DNA from: Bradyrhizobium oligotrophicum S58
GTDB taxonomy: Bacteria > Pseudomonadota > Alphaproteobacteria > Rhizobiales > Xanthobacteraceae
NCBI RefSeq assembly: GCF_000344805.1
Contig: NC_020453.1
Span: 3,319,001-3,383,000 of the forward strand
Length of the DNA: 64,000 nt
Reading direction: 5' to 3'
A program made the translations under genes and the position numbers. Below are positions 1-9,340 of the stretch, one piece after another (positions within the stretch are counted from its first letter, which is position 1; every line of letters begins with the position of its first letter). A model generated the notes under the pieces. That model did no database searches, was not told the origin of the DNA, and was given only the letters and a program-made list of their open reading frames with translations.

Positions 1-1
1 G

Positions 2-3000
2 TTCGAGGCGCCAACGGTCGCAGGCCTGGCTGCGCGCTTGAGCCTCGCACCGGAGAGCACCGTCGCACCGTTGCTGCCGGTCCCAAGACAACAGCCGTTG
101 CCGCTCTCGCATGGCCAGGAGCGGCTGTGGTTCGTGGAGCAGCTTGGCCTGTCCGGCAGCAGCTATCTGGTGACGGCGGCGGTACGTCTGGTGGGGAAGC
201 TGGATGCCGACGCGCTGTCGGCGGCGTTGAGCGACGTGGTGCGGCGGCATGAGAGCCTGCGGACGCGGTTCGAGGTGCGCGGCGAGAGTGCGATGCAGGT
301 GATCGATCCGCCATGGCCGGTGGCGCTGGCACCGGAGATGGTCGCGACGGAGGACGAGGCGCGGCAACGGGCGGACGCGCTGATGCGGCAGCCGTTCGAT
401 CTGTCACGGGACCGGCTGTTGCGCGTGGCGCTGTTGCAGATGTCGCCCGACGTGCACGTGCTGGTGCTGTCGATGCATCACATCGTGTCGGATGGCTGGT
501 CGATGGGGGTCCTGCTCGGCGAGGTCGAGACGCTGTATGCGGCGTTCTGCACGGGGCGGCCGTCACCGCTGCCGGACTTGCCGATCCAATATGCCGACTA
601 TGCGGTGTGGCAGCGGCGCTGGCTGGAGGAGACCGCGCTGCAGCGGCAGCTCGACTACTGGACGACGCAGCTTGCCGGCGCGCCGGTCGGCATCGAGCTG
701 GCCACCGACCGGCCGCGGCCGGCAGTGCCGAGCCTCCGCGGCGCGGTGCACCGGTTCTCAGTGGAGTCGACCTGCACGGCGGCGCTGACGGCGCTGGCAC
801 GGCAGGAAGGTGCGACGCTGTTCATGGTGCTGCTGGCTGCTTACGACGTGCTGCTGTCGCGCTGGAGCGGGCAGGACGATGTGGTGGTGGGGACGCCGGT
901 CGCGGGCCGCAGCCGGATCGAGACCGAGCGGCTGATCGGCTTCTTCGTCAACATGCTGGCGTTGCGCTGCGACGTCTCGGGCACCGGCTCATTCCGCGAC
1001 GTGCTGCGGCAGATCAAGGCGACCGCGCTCGACGCCTATGCGCATCAGGACCTGCCGTTCGAGAAGCTGGTGGAGGCGCTGCATCCGGTCCGCGATCTCA
1101 GCCGCGAGCCGGTGTTCCAAATCGTGTTCGCGCTGCAGAACACACCGCAACGTTCGCGCGGTCTGCCCGGGCTGAAGCTGGAGCCGTTCGCGGCGGACGC
1201 GGTGGCGGCGAAGTTCGATCTCGAACTGGCGATGACCGAGGAGCAGGGCGCCCTGTCGGCGACGCTGGTCTATGCCACGGACCTGTTCGATGCCGAGACG
1301 ATCGCGCGGCTGGCGGAGCATTTCGTCCGGCTGCTGCAGGGCATCGCGGCGAACCCCGACGGGCGTCTGTCGGAGCTGAGTTTGCTGAGTGCTGCGGAGC
1401 GGCAGCAGCTTGTGGCTTGGAACGGCAGCAGCGCGGTCTATGCGCAGGATCGCTGTTTGCACGAGCTGTTCGCGGAGCAGGCGGAACGGGATCCGGCAGC
1501 GGTCGCGCTGGTGATGGATGACGAGGAGCTGAGCTATGGCGCGCTGGAGCGGCGAGCCAATCAGCTGGCGCATCATCTGCAGAGCCTCGGCGTCGGTCCC
1601 GACGTGATTGTTGGCCTCTGTGTGGAGCGTTCGCTCGACATGGTGGTCGGCGTGCTCGGCATCCTCAAGGCGGGCGGCGCGTACCTGCCGCTCGATCCGC
1701 GTTATCCGGCGGAGCGGCTGGCCTATATGGTGGATGATGCCAGGGTGAACGTGCTGGTGACGCAGGCGGCGCTGCTGGAGCGGCTGCCGGCGACGGATAC
1801 GACGTTGGTGCGGCTCGATGCAGATGCTGCCGCCATCGCGGCGCATCCGGACATTGCGCCAGTCACGGCCTGCGATGCGGATCACCTGGCCTATGTGATC
1901 TACACCTCCGGCTCGACGGGGCGGCCGAAGGGAGTGATGACGTCGCATCGCGGCATCATGAACCTGGCCGATGCGCAGCTCGGCCAGCTGCCGCTGCAAG
2001 CAAGTGATCGAATCCTGCAGTTCGCGTCGATCAGCTTCGATGCGGCGGTGTGGGATCTGGTGATGAGCTGGCGGGTGGGCGCGGCGCTGGTGCTGGCGGC
2101 CCAGCATGATCTGATGCCGGGCGAGCCGCTGCGCGAGGTTCTGCAGCGGCAGCGGGTGACGGCGGTGCTGCTGCCGCCGGCGGCGCTGGCAGCCTTGCCG
2201 GTGGCATTGCTGCCTGAGCTGAAGGTCCTGATCGCGGGCGGCGAGGCCTGCACGGCCGAGCTGCTGCGGCCGTGGCTTGCGGGCCGCAGCGTGTTCAACG
2301 CCTACGGCCCGACCGAGGCCAGCGTATGCACGACGATGGCTCGCTGCGGTGACGAGCGCCGTCCGCCGATCGGCCGTGCCTTGCCGAACACCCGGGTTTA
2401 CCTCCTGGACGCACGACTTGAACCGGTGCCGATCGGCGTTGCGGGCGAGCTCTACATCGGCGGCGTCGGATTGGCGCGGGGCTATCTGCACCGCCCCTCG
2501 CTGACCGCGGAGCGGTTCGTGCCGAGTCCATTCGCGCGTGGCGAGCGGCTGTATCGCACCGGGGACCTGGCGCGGTGGCGGGCGGATGGCGCGCTGGATT
2601 ATCTCGGCCGGCTCGACCACCAGGTGAAGCTGCGCGGCTTCCGCATCGAGCTCGGTGAGATCGAGGCGGCGCTGTCGGCGCAAACAGGGATCGCCCAGGC
2701 GGCGGTAGTGCTGCGCGAGGATGGCGGCGGCAAGCGGCTGGTGGGCTATGTGGTGGCGCAGCCTGAGACCCAGCTCGATGTCGAGAGCCTGCGTCAGCAG
2801 CTGCAGCGATCGCTGCCGGACTACATGGTGCCGTCGGCGATCGTGGCGCTGGCGTCGCTGCCGCTGACACCGAACGGCAAGCTCGACCGCAATGCGCTGC
2901 CGGCGCCGGATCGTCGCCGTGACGGCGCCGACCAGCCGCCGCGCAACCCGGTCGAGACCGTGCTCGCCGGCCTGTTCGCCGACGTGCTCAACCTCGAACG

Positions 3001-3259
3001 TGTCGGCATCCACGACAACTTCTTCGAGCTCGGCGGCCATTCGTTGCTGGCGATGCAACTGCTCGAACGTATCAGGGCCACGCTCGGCATCGCACTGCCC
3101 GTTCGTCTGATCTTCATGGCCCCGACAATTGCAGGGCTGGCGGAGCATGCGGAGCAGGCACTCGCGAGCGAGATCGAAACGATGACGCCGGCAGAAATCG
3201 AAATCGCCTTGCAGGACCTGGACCGGATCGAACTCCAGTCCATCGAATCCGTGAGTTGA
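2..3259 (+). CDS. Non-ribosomal peptide synthetase, 3' part (PCP end, C-A-PCP)
   Basis: The reading frame is open from base 2, and its first residues (FEAPTVAGLAARL) are the last helix of a carrier protein, so the gene begins before the window; the TTG at 38 is internal. What follows is one elongation module. The condensation domain spans about 101-1420, with HHIVSDGWS at 476, an LCL-like motif. The adenylation domain spans about 1470-2900, with YTSGSTGRPKG at 1901, NAYGPTE near 2297, and a YRTGD/NGKLD tail. The carrier protein has LGGHSL at 3029. A short acidic tail ends in TGA. It would activate one amino acid and join it to an upstream peptidyl thioester in the cytoplasm. There is no thioesterase. 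The next synthetase starts 15 bp later, so the two are surely co-transcribed and act in sequence. Almost the whole module is duplicated in the next gene. Confidence 0.95.
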   Translation, partial: FEAPTVAGLAARLSLAPESTVAPLLPVPRQQPLPLSHGQERLWFVEQLGLSGSSYLVTAAVRLVGKLDADALSAALSDVVRRHESLRTRFEVRGESAMQVIDPPWPVALAPEMVATEDEARQRADALMRQPFDLSRDRLLRVALLQMSPDVHVLVLSMHHIVSDGWSMGVLLGEVETLYAAFCTGRPSPLPDLPIQYADYAVWQRRWLEETALQRQLDYWTTQLAGAPVGIELATDRPRPAVPSLRGAVHRFSVESTCTAALTALARQEGATLFMVLLAAYDVLLSRWSGQDDVVVGTPVAGRSRIETERLIGFFVNMLALRCDVSGTGSFRDVLRQIKATALDAYAHQDLPFEKLVEALHPVRDLSREPVFQIVFALQNTPQRSRGLPGLKLEPFAADAVAAKFDLELAMTEEQGALSATLVYATDLFDAETIARLAEHFVRLLQGIAANPDGRLSELSLLSAAERQQLVAWNGSSAVYAQDRCLHELFAEQAERDPAAVALVMDDEELSYGALERRANQLAHHLQSLGVGPDVIVGLCVERSLDMVVGVLGILKAGGAYLPLDPRYPAERLAYMVDDARVNVLVTQAALLERLPATDTTLVRLDADAAAIAAHPDIAPVTACDADHLAYVIYTSGSTGRPKGVMTSHRGIMNLADAQLGQLPLQASDRILQFASISFDAAVWDLVMSWRVGAALVLAAQHDLMPGEPLREVLQRQRVTAVLLPPAALAALPVALLPELKVLIAGGEACTAELLRPWLAGRSVFNAYGPTEASVCTTMARCGDERRPPIGRALPNTRVYLLDARLEPVPIGVAGELYIGGVGLARGYLHRPSLTAERFVPSPFARGERLYRTGDLARWRADGALDYLGRLDHQVKLRGFRIELGEIEAALSAQTGIAQAAVVLREDGGGKRLVGYVVAQPETQLDVESLRQQLQRSLPDYMVPSAIVALASLPLTPNGKLDRNALPAPDRRRDGADQPPRNPVETVLAGLFADVLNLERVGIHDNFFELGGHSLLAMQLLERIRATLGIALPVRLIFMAPTIAGLAEHAEQALASEIETMTPAEIEIALQDLDRIELQSIESVS
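101..3037 (+). repeat. Near-identical NRPS module repeat, copy 1
   Basis: This 2937-bp direct repeat starts at the C-domain entry (PLSHGQERLWF) and ends inside the carrier motif after LGG. It matches 3386-6322 at a constant offset of 3285 bp with only scattered base changes. By eye the translated copies differ at about 14 of roughly 979 residues. The flanks are unrelated, so both edges are sharp. Confidence 0.93.
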
Positions 3260-3274
3260 GCCGGAGCATCAGAG

Positions 3275-6200
3275 ATGACCGATATTGCATCGTTGCGACG
3301 AGAGCTGCTGCAGCGCCGGCTCGCGACGGCCGCGGTGGGGCGGCCTGGATCTCCGGGCATTCCCCGTCTCGCCCAGGTCGAAGCGCCGCTCTCGCATGGC
3401 CAGGAGCGGCTGTGGTTCGTGGAGCAGCTTGGCCTGTCCGGCAGCAGCTATCTGGTGACGGCGGCGGTACGTCTGGTGGGGAAGCTGGATGCCGACGCGC
3501 TGTCGGCGGCGTTGAGCGACGTGGTGCGGCGGCATGAGAGCCTGCGGACGCGGTTCGAGGTGCGCGGCGAGAGCGCGATGCAGGTGATTGATCCGCCATG
3601 GCCGGTGGCGCTGGCACCGGAGATGGTCGCGACGGAGGACGAGGCGCGGCAACGGGCGGACGCGCTGATGCGGCAGCCGTTCGATCTGTCACGAGACCGG
3701 CTGTTGCGCGTGGCGCTGTTGCAGATGTCGCCCGACGTGCACGTGCTGGTGCTGTCGATGCATCACATCGTGTCGGATGGCTGGTCGATGGGGGTCCTGC
3801 TCGGCGAGGTCGAGACGCTGTATGCGGCGTTCTGCACGGGGCGGCCGTCACCGCTGCCGGACTTGCCGATCCAATATGCCGACTATGCGGTGTGGCAGCG
3901 GCGCTGGCTGGAGGAGACCGCGCTGCAGCGGCAGCTCGACTACTGGACGACGCAGCTTGCCGGCGCGCCGGTCGGCATCGAGCTGGCCACCGACCGGCCG
4001 CGGCCGGCAGTGCCGAGCCTCCGCGGCGCGGTGCACCGGTTCTCAGTGGAGTCGACCTGCACGGCGGCGCTGACGGCGCTGGCACGGCAGGAAGGTGCGA
4101 CGCTGTTCATGGTGCTGCTGGCTGCTTACGACGTGCTGCTGTCGCGCTGGAGCGGGCAGGACGATGTGGTGGTGGGGACGCCGGTCGCGGGCCGCAGCCG
4201 GATCGAGACCGAGCGGCTGATCGGCTTCTTCGTCAACATGCTGGCATTGCGCTGCGACGTCTCGGGCGCCGGCTCATTCCGCGACGTGCTGCGGCAGATC
4301 AAGGCGACCGCGCTCGACGCCTATGCGCATCAGGACCTGCCGTTCGAGAAGCTGGTGGAGGCGCTGCATCCGGTCCGCGATCTCAGCCGCGAGCCGGTGT
4401 TCCAAATGGTGTTCGCGCTGCAGAACACACCGCAGCGTTCGCGCGGTCTGCCCGGGCTGAAGCTGGAGCCGTTCGCGGCGGACGCGGTGGCGGCGAAGTT
4501 CGATCTCGAACTGGCGATGACCGAGGAGCAGGGCGGCCTGGCGGCGACGCTGGTCTATGCCACGGACCTGTTCGATGCCGACACGATCGCGCGGCTGGCG
4601 GAGCATTTCGTCCGGCTGCTGCAGGGCATCGCGGCGAACCCCGACGGGCGTCTGTCGGAGCTGAGCCTGCTGAGTGCTGCGGAGCGGCAGCAGCTTGTGG
4701 CGTGGAGCGGCGGCAGCGCGGTCTATGCGCAGGATCGCTGTTTGCACGAGCTGTTCGCGGAGCAGGCGGAACGGGATCCGGCAGCGGTCGCGCTGGTGAT
4801 GGATGACGCGGAGCTGAGCTATGGCGCGCTGGAGCGGCGAGCCAATCAGCTCGCGCATCATCTGCAGAGCCTCGGCGTCGGCCCCGACGTCATCGTTGGA
4901 CTGTGTGTGGAGCGTTCGCTCGACATGGTGGTCGGCGTGCTCGGCATCCTCAAGGCGGGCGGCGCGTACCTGCCGCTCGATCCGCGTTATCCGGCGGAGC
5001 GGCTGGCCTATATGCTGGATGATGCCAAGGTGAACGTGCTGGTGACGCAGGCGGCGCTGCTGGAGCGGCTGCCGGCGGCGGATACGACGTTGGTGCGGCT
5101 CGATGCAGATGCTGCCGCCATCGCGGCGCATCCGGACATTGCGCCAGTCACGGCCTGCGATGCGGATCACCTGGCCTATGTGATCTACACCTCCGGCTCG
5201 ACGGGACGGCCGAAGGGAGTGATGACGTCGCATCGCGGCATCATGAACCTGGCCGATGCGCAGCTCGACCAGCTGCCGCTCACGGCGAGCGACCGCATCC
5301 TGCAGTTCGCGTCGATCAGCTTCGATGCGGCGGTGTGGGATCTGGTGATGAGCTGGCGGGTGGGCGCGGCGCTGGTGCTGGCGGCCCAGCATGATCTGAT
5401 GCCGGGCGAGCCGCTGCGCGAGGTTCTGCAGCGGCAGCGGGTGACGGCGGTGCTGCTGCCGCCGGCGGCGCTGGCAGCCTTGCCGGTGGCATTGCTGCCT
5501 GAGCTGAAGGTCCTGATCGCGGGCGGCGAGGCCTGCACGGCCGAGCTGCTGCGGCCGTGGCTCGCGGGCCGCAGCGTGTTCAACGCCTACGGCCCGACCG
5601 AGTCCAGCGTGTGCACGACGATGGCTCGCTGCGGTGACGAGCGCCGTCCGCCGATCGGCCGTGCCTTGCCGAACACCCGGGTTTACCTCCTGGACGCACG
5701 ACTTGAACCGGTGCCGATCGGCGTTGCGGGCGAGCTCTACATCGGCGGCGTCGGATTGGCGCGGGGCTATCTGCACCGCCCCTCGCTGACCGCGGAGCGG
5801 TTCGTGCCGAGTCCATTCGCGCGTGGCGAGCGGCTGTATCGCACCGGGGACCTGGCGCGGTGGCGGGCGGATGGCGCGCTGGATTATCTCGGCCGGCTCG
5901 ACCACCAGGTGAAGCTGCGCGGCTTCCGCATCGAGCTCGGTGAGATCGAGGCGGCGCTGTCGGCGCAAACAGGGATCGCCCAGGCGGCGGTAGTGCTGCG
6001 CGAGGATGGCGGCGGCAAGCGGCTGGTGGGCTATGTGGTGGCGCAGCCTGAGACCCAGCTCGATGTCGAGAGCCTGCGTCAGCAGCTGCAGCGATCGCTG
6101 CCGGACTACATGGTGCCGTCGGCGATCGTGGCGCTGGCGTCGCTGCCGCTGACACCGAACGGCAAGCTCGACCGCAATGCGCTGCCGGCGCCGGATCGTC

Positions 6201-9200
6201 GCCGTGACGGCGCCGACCAGCCGCCGCGCAACCCGGTCGAGACCGTGCTCGCCGGCCTGTTCGCCGACGTGCTCAACCTCGAACGTGTCGGCATCCACGA
6301 CAACTTCTTCGAGCTCGGCGGCGACTCGATTCAGTCCATGCAGGTGGTATCGCGTGCGCGGGCTGCGGGGATCGCGATCACGCCTCGACAGATCTTTCAG
6401 CATCAAACGGTCGCCGCGCTGGCCCGCACGGCCGCTGCGTCGCAAAGTCCTGCCGAGCCGGATCAGATCGGAGGACCATCGCCACTGATCCCGATCCAGC
6501 ATTGGTTCTTTGCTCAATCCGGCCCGATCAACTACTTCAATCAATCCGTGTTGCTGCAGGTGCCGCCCGACATCAGGCCTGCGCGGCTCGAGCGCGCGAT
6601 TGCGTCACTCCTGATCCATCATGACGCGCTGCGCAGCCGCTTTGTCCAGGACGCGACTGGCTGGCGGCAGGAGCCCCTCTCGGTTGGAGACGTCCCGGTC
6701 ACGCTCGTCCATGTCGACCTCGCCGAGCTCGCGCCACAGCTCCGCGCCGAACAGCTGACCGCGGCCGCTGCGACGCTTCAGGGAAGCCTGGATCCGACGG
6801 ACGGCCGGCTCGTCGCCGCGGCATGGTTCGACTTCGGCGCCGAGACACCCGGGCGGCTGTTGCTGGTGATCCATCATCTGGTTGTCGATGGCGTCTCGTG
6901 GCGGATCATCATTGAGGATTTGATGGCTGGCTACGACCAGCTCGAACGCGGAGAGACCATCACTCTGCCGGAGAAGGCAACATCGTTCGGGAGCTGGGCA
7001 AGACGGCTGGCGAACCATGCGCAGGGAGTCCAAGCGGTCGGCGAACTCGAATACTGGATATCGACCTGTCGAGATGCCCTGCCACTGTCCGTCGACCGCA
7101 CGATGGGTCTGCGCCATCAGACCTACGGAGAAACCGAGAGCCTGACGACCGAGCTGTCGGCCGACGAGACCCAGGCGCTCTTGACCGAGGTGCCGAAAGC
7201 CTATCACAGCCGGATCAACGACGTTTTGCTCGCCGCGCTCGGCGTCGGGCTGGCTGATTGGCGCGCCGCACGGGGCGCGAGGGAGACGGTCAGTCTCGTC
7301 GACCTCGAAGGGCATGGCCGGGATGATATCTTCGAAAGCGTCGATTTGTCCCGCACCGTCGGCTGGTTCACCACGATGTTTCCCGTCCGGCTCGACGCCG
7401 GAGGGATTGATATCGCTGATGTCAGGAGCGGCGGTCCCGCCGCGGGAACGGTGCTGCGGCGAACCAAGGACTACCTCCGTGATGTGCCGCAAGACGGCAT
7501 CGGCTGGGGCCTTCTGCGCCACCTGAATGAAAAGACGGCCGGCATCCTGCAAGCGCTGCCGCGTGCGTCGGTCAGCTTCAACTATCTTGGACGCTTCGAT
7601 CAACGCAATGCGGCGGGGTGGCAGCTGGCGCTCGAAGACCCGGGCCCGGTGATCGCGCCGGAGCGGGAGAGGGATCATCTGCTCGAAATCGTCTCGGTGA
7701 TCAGAGGCGACGCGTTGCTCATCGAGTGGCGGTGGTCGCCTGGCGCGCATGATCGGGCCTCGATCGCAGATCTGGCCGAACGCTTCATGGCGGCGCTGAC
7801 GGGATTGATTCGTCATTGCCGCGCACGTCAGGTGGGACAGTTCACGCGCTCCGATTTTTCGCTGGTCGAGCTCGACGAAGCTCGCCTGAACCTGCTCCAG
7901 GACAGATACCCTGATATCGACGATATCTGGCCGCTCGGTCCGATGCAGCATATCATGCTCACGCATGCGCGCCGCGCGCCGGACAGCGGCGCCTACCATG
8001 AGCAACTCTGGCTGACCCTCGAGGGAGCGCTGGATGAACATGCGCTCGATACGGCTTGGCAGGGATTGATCGCGCGTCACGGATCCTTGCGCGTAGCATT
8101 CCCGGATGACGATGGCGATCCGGTCCAGATCGTAAGGCGGACAGCTCGACCTCGCTTGTTCTTTGCAGACTGGACGGCGTTGCCGCCGGACGTGATGGAA
8201 TCTGACCTGGCCACCTTTCTCGCCGAAGACAGGGCAGGCGGCTTCGATCTTTCCGGCGGCGACGTGCTGCGGGCCGCTCTGCTCCGTCATTCCAGGACGC
8301 GCCATACCCTGGTCCTGAGCTTCCATCACATCCTGCTCGACGGTTGGTCGGTCCCGATGGTGTTGCGCGAGCTATTGGAGCTATATGATGCCGCGCATCA
8401 GGATCGGACGCCGATGCTGCCGGCGCCGGCTTCGTATCGTGACTATCTGGCCTGGCATGGTTCGGCGGACCGCAATACAAGCCGCGCATTCTGGACGAGC
8501 CGTCTGAACGGCGCAGACCTACCGTGCCGGCTCAACCTGCCGAGCGGCAGTGCGACGGAAACGGCCGATAGCGCAGGCGAGGTCCATGCCCGCATTCTGG
8601 AACGCCTGACTGCGAAGATTCAGACCGCCGCGCAGGCGTTGCGGGTGACGGCCAATACGCTGGTCCAAGCGGCCTGGAGCCTCGCGCTTGCGCGTCAAGC
8701 CGATGGCGGTGCCGAGCAGTTGTTCGGCATGACGACGGCTGTCCGGCCAGGTGATGTCAAAGGCGTCGAACGGATCGTCGGACTTTGTACCAACAATCTG
8801 CCACGGCGGATCAAGCTCCTGCGCGACCTGCGTCTGGCCGAGTGGCTCGCGGAGCTGCAGGCGGGGCAGGCGGAAGAGCAGATGCACGACCGCTGTCTGT
8901 TGAGTGAGATTCAAGGCTGGCTCGATCTGCCGTCCGATCAGCGGATGTTCGAGTCGGTCGTGGTCTTCGAGAACTATCCCGCCAATCACTCGATTGCAGG
9001 CCATGAGGTGGACGATCCAGACAGGATCAGGGTCGTTTCGTTCGGAAGTTTCGAGGCCGGTCTCGACTTTCCGCTATGCCTTGTGATCTCTCTCGATAGC
9101 TGCATGAGCTTTCGCCTGATCTTCGGTCGGCGACGTTTCGACGCGAGCGCCATGAAACGCCTGCTCGACGACGTCGTCGAACTGGTATTGGCCATCGTGG

Positions 9201-9316
9201 CGAACCCGGAACAACGGGTCGCCGATCTCTGGCCCGGTCAAGGCAGCCCCCTCATGATGTATCGCGCATCCGACGATGACGTTGCTGGCGATGCGGCGCC
9301 TGTGCCGATGCGATGA
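3275..9316 (+). CDS. Non-ribosomal peptide synthetase, C-A-PCP-E-C
   Basis: This 2013-residue synthetase has five domains. The condensation domain has HHIVSDG at 163-169. The adenylation domain has YTSGSTGRPKG at 638-648. The carrier protein has LGGDSI with phosphopantetheine Ser1018. The epimerisation domain starts near 1070 with PIQHWFF and has HHLVVDGVSWR at 1200-1210 and NYLGRFDQ further on. A second condensation domain starts near 1549 and has HHILLDGWS at 1684-1692, the motif usual for D-accepting (DCL) domains. By family knowledge it adds one residue, inverts it to D, and presents the D-peptidyl chain to the last C domain. The protein then stops: no A, PCP or thioesterase follows. By eye against GrsA numbering the pocket reads roughly D-A-W-L-I-G-A-V-C-K, which suggests a hydrophobic residue; this is a weak inference. 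ATG 3275 lies 15 bp after the previous stop. Confidence 0.95.
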   Translation: MTDIASLRRELLQRRLATAAVGRPGSPGIPRLAQVEAPLSHGQERLWFVEQLGLSGSSYLVTAAVRLVGKLDADALSAALSDVVRRHESLRTRFEVRGESAMQVIDPPWPVALAPEMVATEDEARQRADALMRQPFDLSRDRLLRVALLQMSPDVHVLVLSMHHIVSDGWSMGVLLGEVETLYAAFCTGRPSPLPDLPIQYADYAVWQRRWLEETALQRQLDYWTTQLAGAPVGIELATDRPRPAVPSLRGAVHRFSVESTCTAALTALARQEGATLFMVLLAAYDVLLSRWSGQDDVVVGTPVAGRSRIETERLIGFFVNMLALRCDVSGAGSFRDVLRQIKATALDAYAHQDLPFEKLVEALHPVRDLSREPVFQMVFALQNTPQRSRGLPGLKLEPFAADAVAAKFDLELAMTEEQGGLAATLVYATDLFDADTIARLAEHFVRLLQGIAANPDGRLSELSLLSAAERQQLVAWSGGSAVYAQDRCLHELFAEQAERDPAAVALVMDDAELSYGALERRANQLAHHLQSLGVGPDVIVGLCVERSLDMVVGVLGILKAGGAYLPLDPRYPAERLAYMLDDAKVNVLVTQAALLERLPAADTTLVRLDADAAAIAAHPDIAPVTACDADHLAYVIYTSGSTGRPKGVMTSHRGIMNLADAQLDQLPLTASDRILQFASISFDAAVWDLVMSWRVGAALVLAAQHDLMPGEPLREVLQRQRVTAVLLPPAALAALPVALLPELKVLIAGGEACTAELLRPWLAGRSVFNAYGPTESSVCTTMARCGDERRPPIGRALPNTRVYLLDARLEPVPIGVAGELYIGGVGLARGYLHRPSLTAERFVPSPFARGERLYRTGDLARWRADGALDYLGRLDHQVKLRGFRIELGEIEAALSAQTGIAQAAVVLREDGGGKRLVGYVVAQPETQLDVESLRQQLQRSLPDYMVPSAIVALASLPLTPNGKLDRNALPAPDRRRDGADQPPRNPVETVLAGLFADVLNLERVGIHDNFFELGGDSIQSMQVVSRARAAGIAITPRQIFQHQTVAALARTAAASQSPAEPDQIGGPSPLIPIQHWFFAQSGPINYFNQSVLLQVPPDIRPARLERAIASLLIHHDALRSRFVQDATGWRQEPLSVGDVPVTLVHVDLAELAPQLRAEQLTAAAATLQGSLDPTDGRLVAAAWFDFGAETPGRLLLVIHHLVVDGVSWRIIIEDLMAGYDQLERGETITLPEKATSFGSWARRLANHAQGVQAVGELEYWISTCRDALPLSVDRTMGLRHQTYGETESLTTELSADETQALLTEVPKAYHSRINDVLLAALGVGLADWRAARGARETVSLVDLEGHGRDDIFESVDLSRTVGWFTTMFPVRLDAGGIDIADVRSGGPAAGTVLRRTKDYLRDVPQDGIGWGLLRHLNEKTAGILQALPRASVSFNYLGRFDQRNAAGWQLALEDPGPVIAPERERDHLLEIVSVIRGDALLIEWRWSPGAHDRASIADLAERFMAALTGLIRHCRARQVGQFTRSDFSLVELDEARLNLLQDRYPDIDDIWPLGPMQHIMLTHARRAPDSGAYHEQLWLTLEGALDEHALDTAWQGLIARHGSLRVAFPDDDGDPVQIVRRTARPRLFFADWTALPPDVMESDLATFLAEDRAGGFDLSGGDVLRAALLRHSRTRHTLVLSFHHILLDGWSVPMVLRELLELYDAAHQDRTPMLPAPASYRDYLAWHGSADRNTSRAFWTSRLNGADLPCRLNLPSGSATETADSAGEVHARILERLTAKIQTAAQALRVTANTLVQAAWSLALARQADGGAEQLFGMTTAVRPGDVKGVERIVGLCTNNLPRRIKLLRDLRLAEWLAELQAGQAEEQMHDRCLLSEIQGWLDLPSDQRMFESVVVFENYPANHSIAGHEVDDPDRIRVVSFGSFEAGLDFPLCLVISLDSCMSFRLIFGRRRFDASAMKRLLDDVVELVLAIVANPEQRVADLWPGQGSPLMMYRASDDDVAGDAAPVPMR
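3386..6322 (+). repeat. Near-identical NRPS module repeat, copy 2
   Basis: This is the second copy of the C-A-PCP repeat. Differences from copy 1 are not evenly spread: a small cluster around 5269-5296 (against 1984-2011) changes three residues, while long stretches are identical. That is what gene conversion between copies would give. The repeat ends exactly between LGG and DS of the carrier motif. Confidence 0.93.
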
Positions 9317-9340
9317 CATGACACTGAGGTGCTTCCCCGG

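Noticed and set aside
989..3148. Long minus-strand frame opposite the NRPS module (also 4274-6544)
   Set aside because: It mirrors codon bias of the real NRPS genes, has Arg/Gln-rich nonsense sequence and no family motif.
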